Position numbers and translations under genes: made by a program
From: Verrucomicrobia bacterium UBA3214
GTDB taxonomy: Bacteria; Verrucomicrobiota; Kiritimatiellia; RFP12; UBA1067
DNA length: 7,457 bases
Assembly (NCBI GenBank): GCA_002363575.1
Contig: DEWI01000092.1
Location: 5,726 to 13,182 of the forward strand
Reading direction: 5' to 3'
The notes under the pieces: generated by a model
What the model was told of the DNA's origin: nothing
What the model saw: the letters and a program-made list of their open reading frames with translations, nothing else
Database searches by the model: none
In this document: one piece after another, positions 5,880 to 7,457 of the stretch
How the letters are laid out: the number at the start of each line of letters is the position of its first letter
Numbering within the stretch: the stretch's first letter is position 1

Positions 5880-7457
5880 AGAGCAAGTTCTCCCATATCG
5901 CGTATGCCGCGCGCACCGACGTAGGCAAGAAGCGCAAGAACAACGAAGATGCCTTTGGCGTGTTTCCGGCCGCCGGGGTTTTTTGCGTCTCCGACGGCAT
6001 GGGAGGCGGCGAAGACGGCGAGCTGGCGTCCGCCGCCACGGTGAAAGCCGTCGAGGACGGCGTTGCGAATCTCCCGCAGAATGAAGGCGAGGCGTATTCC
6101 GGAGAGGCTGTCGCGGGGTGCATCGAGCAATCGCTGGAGCGTGTGTCGCGCTGGCTTTTCAACCGCTCGAAGGCGAAGTTCCTGAAAGGCTGCGGCGCGA
6201 CGTTTGTCGGCATAGTATTCGACGCCACATCGCCCGGCAAGGCGCTCGCGCTGCATTCCGGGGACAGCCGCCTCTACCACATGCGCGGCAAGAAGATCAA
6301 ACAGATCACCCGCGACCATTCCGCCGCGGAGCTGATCGGCGAGAAGGATGAAAGCAAACTCGGCGCCGCATTCCGCAGCATGGTCGTCAACGCCATAGGC
6401 ATTCGCGAAGACGTGGAAGTCGAGCGCACGCCGCTGAAAGTAGCCAAGAACGATTGGGTGCTGATTTGCAGCGACGGCCTTTCGCGCATGGTCCCGGAAA
6501 AGGAAATCGCGCAGATCGTCGGCGCCGCCGGCACTCCCGTGGCGGCGGTGGACGCGCTTATAGCTGCGGCGCTCGCTGCCGGCGGGATAGACAATGTCAC
6601 TGTAGTGCTTTGCTGCATCGGCGAACTTCCCGAAGCGCTGCCGGTTGCGCAGATTCCGGACGACGACGTGCTCGCGCCGCTCGACGACGCCGCGACGGAT
6701 CCTGGAGATGTCGCATCCAGCGAAAGCACTTCCGTGCCGACGATGCAGCCGGTCGTCGAATTCGCTTCCGGCGCAGCCGGCGAAGACGACGATCCTGCGA
6801 CAGCCGAGACTCCGGATGTGCAGGCGGATGAAAAGACGTGCGCCACATTCTGCGAGCCTGTCGCGGATTCGACTTCCGCTTGCTGCGCGTCTCCCGTCCG
6901 GGAGGCGTGTACCGCGCTCGCGCGCAAACGCTCGCCGCGCGCGTTCCTTGACAGATTGAAGTATCTCGCTATCGCTTTCGCGGCCGGCGTGCTCGTCGCG
7001 ATAGTCTTCGTGCGTGCATGCGCTCCGTCGCATGCTCCAAAGAATGCGCGCGAAAACCCCGCGCAGCTAGATTCTTCGGCGCCGCAGGCAGAAGATGCGC
7101 GCCCGGACAATGACGAAGAAGCGAATGTTTCGCCGCGCACCGATTCCGGCGCGACACCGGCAGCGCCGCAACATCAAGAGACTAAAGCTCTCGTGGCACC
7201 GGCAACGCCGCCTCCGCAGAAAGTGAAAGCGCCCGTGGTGCCGGTGACGCCTGTCCCGGCAACGCCGCCTCCGCAGGATGTGAAAGTGCCTGTGGCGCCG
7301 GCGACGCCTGTCCCGGCGACGCCGCCGTCTCCGCAAGAGCCGAAGGCTGTTACAGCGCCGGAAACTCCGCCGCCGCAGAATGTGGAGGCGGCGTCTGCGG
7401 CGCCGAAGCGAGCGCGTCGCGCAGCGCAGAGTACGGCCATATTCGAGTCTTGCGAGA
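5876..7457 (+). CDS. Membrane-anchored PP2C-family Ser/Thr protein phosphatase, 3' partial
   Basis: The frame is open from ATG 5876 to the window end (527 codons, no stop). It should dephosphorylate Ser/Thr phosphoproteins in the cytoplasm, often opposing an STK kinase. Residues 1-249 carry the PP2C motifs in order: 'RKNNEDAFG' (Glu24-Asp25), 'FCVSDGMGGGEDGELAS' (Asp40-Gly41), 'GCGATFVGIVF', 'LHSGDSRLYHMRG' and 'QITRDHS', 'WVLICSDGLSRMVPEKEI' (Asp200) and 'GGIDNVTVVL' (Asp239). Asp40, Gly41, Asp200 and Asp239 match the metal ligands of PstP-type phosphatases, so it is predicted active. Residues ~250-355 are an acidic linker with five Cys (322, 326, 336, 337, 345). A basic stretch 'RKRSPRAFLDRLK' precedes one transmembrane helix (363-379), which puts the catalytic domain inside. 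Beyond it lies a Pro/Ala/Val-rich tail with 19-residue repeats. The missing C-terminus could hold another domain. The Cys cluster is unusual for the family as I know it. Confidence 0.93.
   Translation, partial: MKSKFSHIAYAARTDVGKKRKNNEDAFGVFPAAGVFCVSDGMGGGEDGELASAATVKAVEDGVANLPQNEGEAYSGEAVAGCIEQSLERVSRWLFNRSKAKFLKGCGATFVGIVFDATSPGKALALHSGDSRLYHMRGKKIKQITRDHSAAELIGEKDESKLGAAFRSMVVNAIGIREDVEVERTPLKVAKNDWVLICSDGLSRMVPEKEIAQIVGAAGTPVAAVDALIAAALAAGGIDNVTVVLCCIGELPEALPVAQIPDDDVLAPLDDAATDPGDVASSESTSVPTMQPVVEFASGAAGEDDDPATAETPDVQADEKTCATFCEPVADSTSACCASPVREACTALARKRSPRAFLDRLKYLAIAFAAGVLVAIVFVRACAPSHAPKNARENPAQLDSSAPQAEDARPDNDEEANVSPRTDSGATPAAPQHQETKALVAPATPPPQKVKAPVVPVTPVPATPPPQDVKVPVAPATPVPATPPSPQEPKAVTAPETPPPQNVEAASAAPKRARRAAQSTAIFESCE
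6962..7012 (+). other. Transmembrane helix of the phosphatase
   Basis: Residues 363-379 (YLAIAFAAGVLVAIVFV) form a single hydrophobic segment. The N-terminal flank is strongly basic (RKRSPRAFLDRLK), so the positive-inside rule places the phosphatase domain in the cytoplasm and the Pro-rich tail outside. Cys382 lies just after the helix on the outer face. Confidence 0.85.
7199..7390 (+). repeat. Tandem Pro-rich repeats, 57-base period, in the phosphatase tail
   Basis: The 21-base string ccggcaacgccgcctccgcag occurs at 7199-7219 and, unchanged, at 7256-7276, exactly 57 bases (19 codons) later. A third, diverged copy begins at 7313, and a fourth, shortened one at about 7358. The encoded unit is roughly P-A-T-P-P-P-Q-x-V-K-x-P-V-x-P-x-T-P-V. 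It is likely an extended, PPII-like spacer outside the membrane. In-frame tandem repeats of this kind commonly vary in copy number between strains. Confidence 0.85.

Noticed and set aside
5849..7033. 394-residue open frame on the minus strand opposite the phosphatase gene, and a similar 288-residue one at 6274-7140
   Set aside because: The + strand carries all PP2C motifs in order. The antisense frames have Arg/Ala/Ser-rich sequence without motifs.
7199..7390. 57-base repeats as a CRISPR-like or mobile array
   Set aside because: The repeats are contiguous, in frame, diverged at wobble positions, and encode a Pro-rich spacer with no spacers or terminal inverted repeats.
7067..7440. Arg- and Gly-rich minus-strand frames at the right end
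   Set aside because: They are antisense translations of the Pro-rich repeat and inherit its periodicity.

Overview
This GC-rich window reads entirely on the + strand and holds two large genes, each cut by a window edge, with a small secreted-protein gene and a 224-base spacer between them. The best guess for the organism is an uncultured member of the Verrucomicrobiota/Kiritimatiellota/Lentisphaerota group, probably gut-associated. This rests on the mosaic of secreted modules (C10 peptidase, CARDB-like, Fn3, BACON-like, and a jelly-roll-like module ending in a '[FY][VI]D[EQ][IV]VW' strand). It also rests on a C-terminal tail ('DFIAGTNP' ... 'YTVYGKK' ... 'FFWVSVEMK') that I associate from memory with giant secreted proteins of that lineage. 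The assignment is an inference, not a database result.

Layout. Positions 1-5304 encode the C-terminal 1767 codons of a giant extracellular or surface protein. It starts inside a streptopain-like (C10) cysteine peptidase domain, with the catalytic His inside the window and the catalytic Cys predicted about four codons before base 1. A long chain of beta-sandwich modules follows, including three diverged copies of one ~140-residue module, and then a lineage-type C-terminal tail. At 5301-5651 an ATGA-overlapped small gene encodes a 116-residue protein with a clear signal peptide. Positions 5652-5875 have no convincing gene, but they hold overlapping short reading frames, two of which use the same ATGA overlap geometry. 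From 5876 to the window end runs a PP2C-type Ser/Thr phosphatase. It has a cytoplasmic catalytic domain with its metal-binding Asp residues present, an acidic linker with a cluster of five cysteines, one transmembrane helix, and a Pro/Ala/Val-rich extracytoplasmic tail with 57-base tandem repeats. It is still open at the right edge.

How the genes relate. The stop/start overlap suggests that the giant protease-like protein and the small secreted protein are translated from one message, so they may act together outside the cytoplasm. The phosphatase has its own good ribosome binding site. It may belong to the same transcript or start a separate signalling operon, typically with a Ser/Thr kinase further right, which this window cannot show. 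No RNA gene, mobile element, CRISPR array or convincing terminator was seen.
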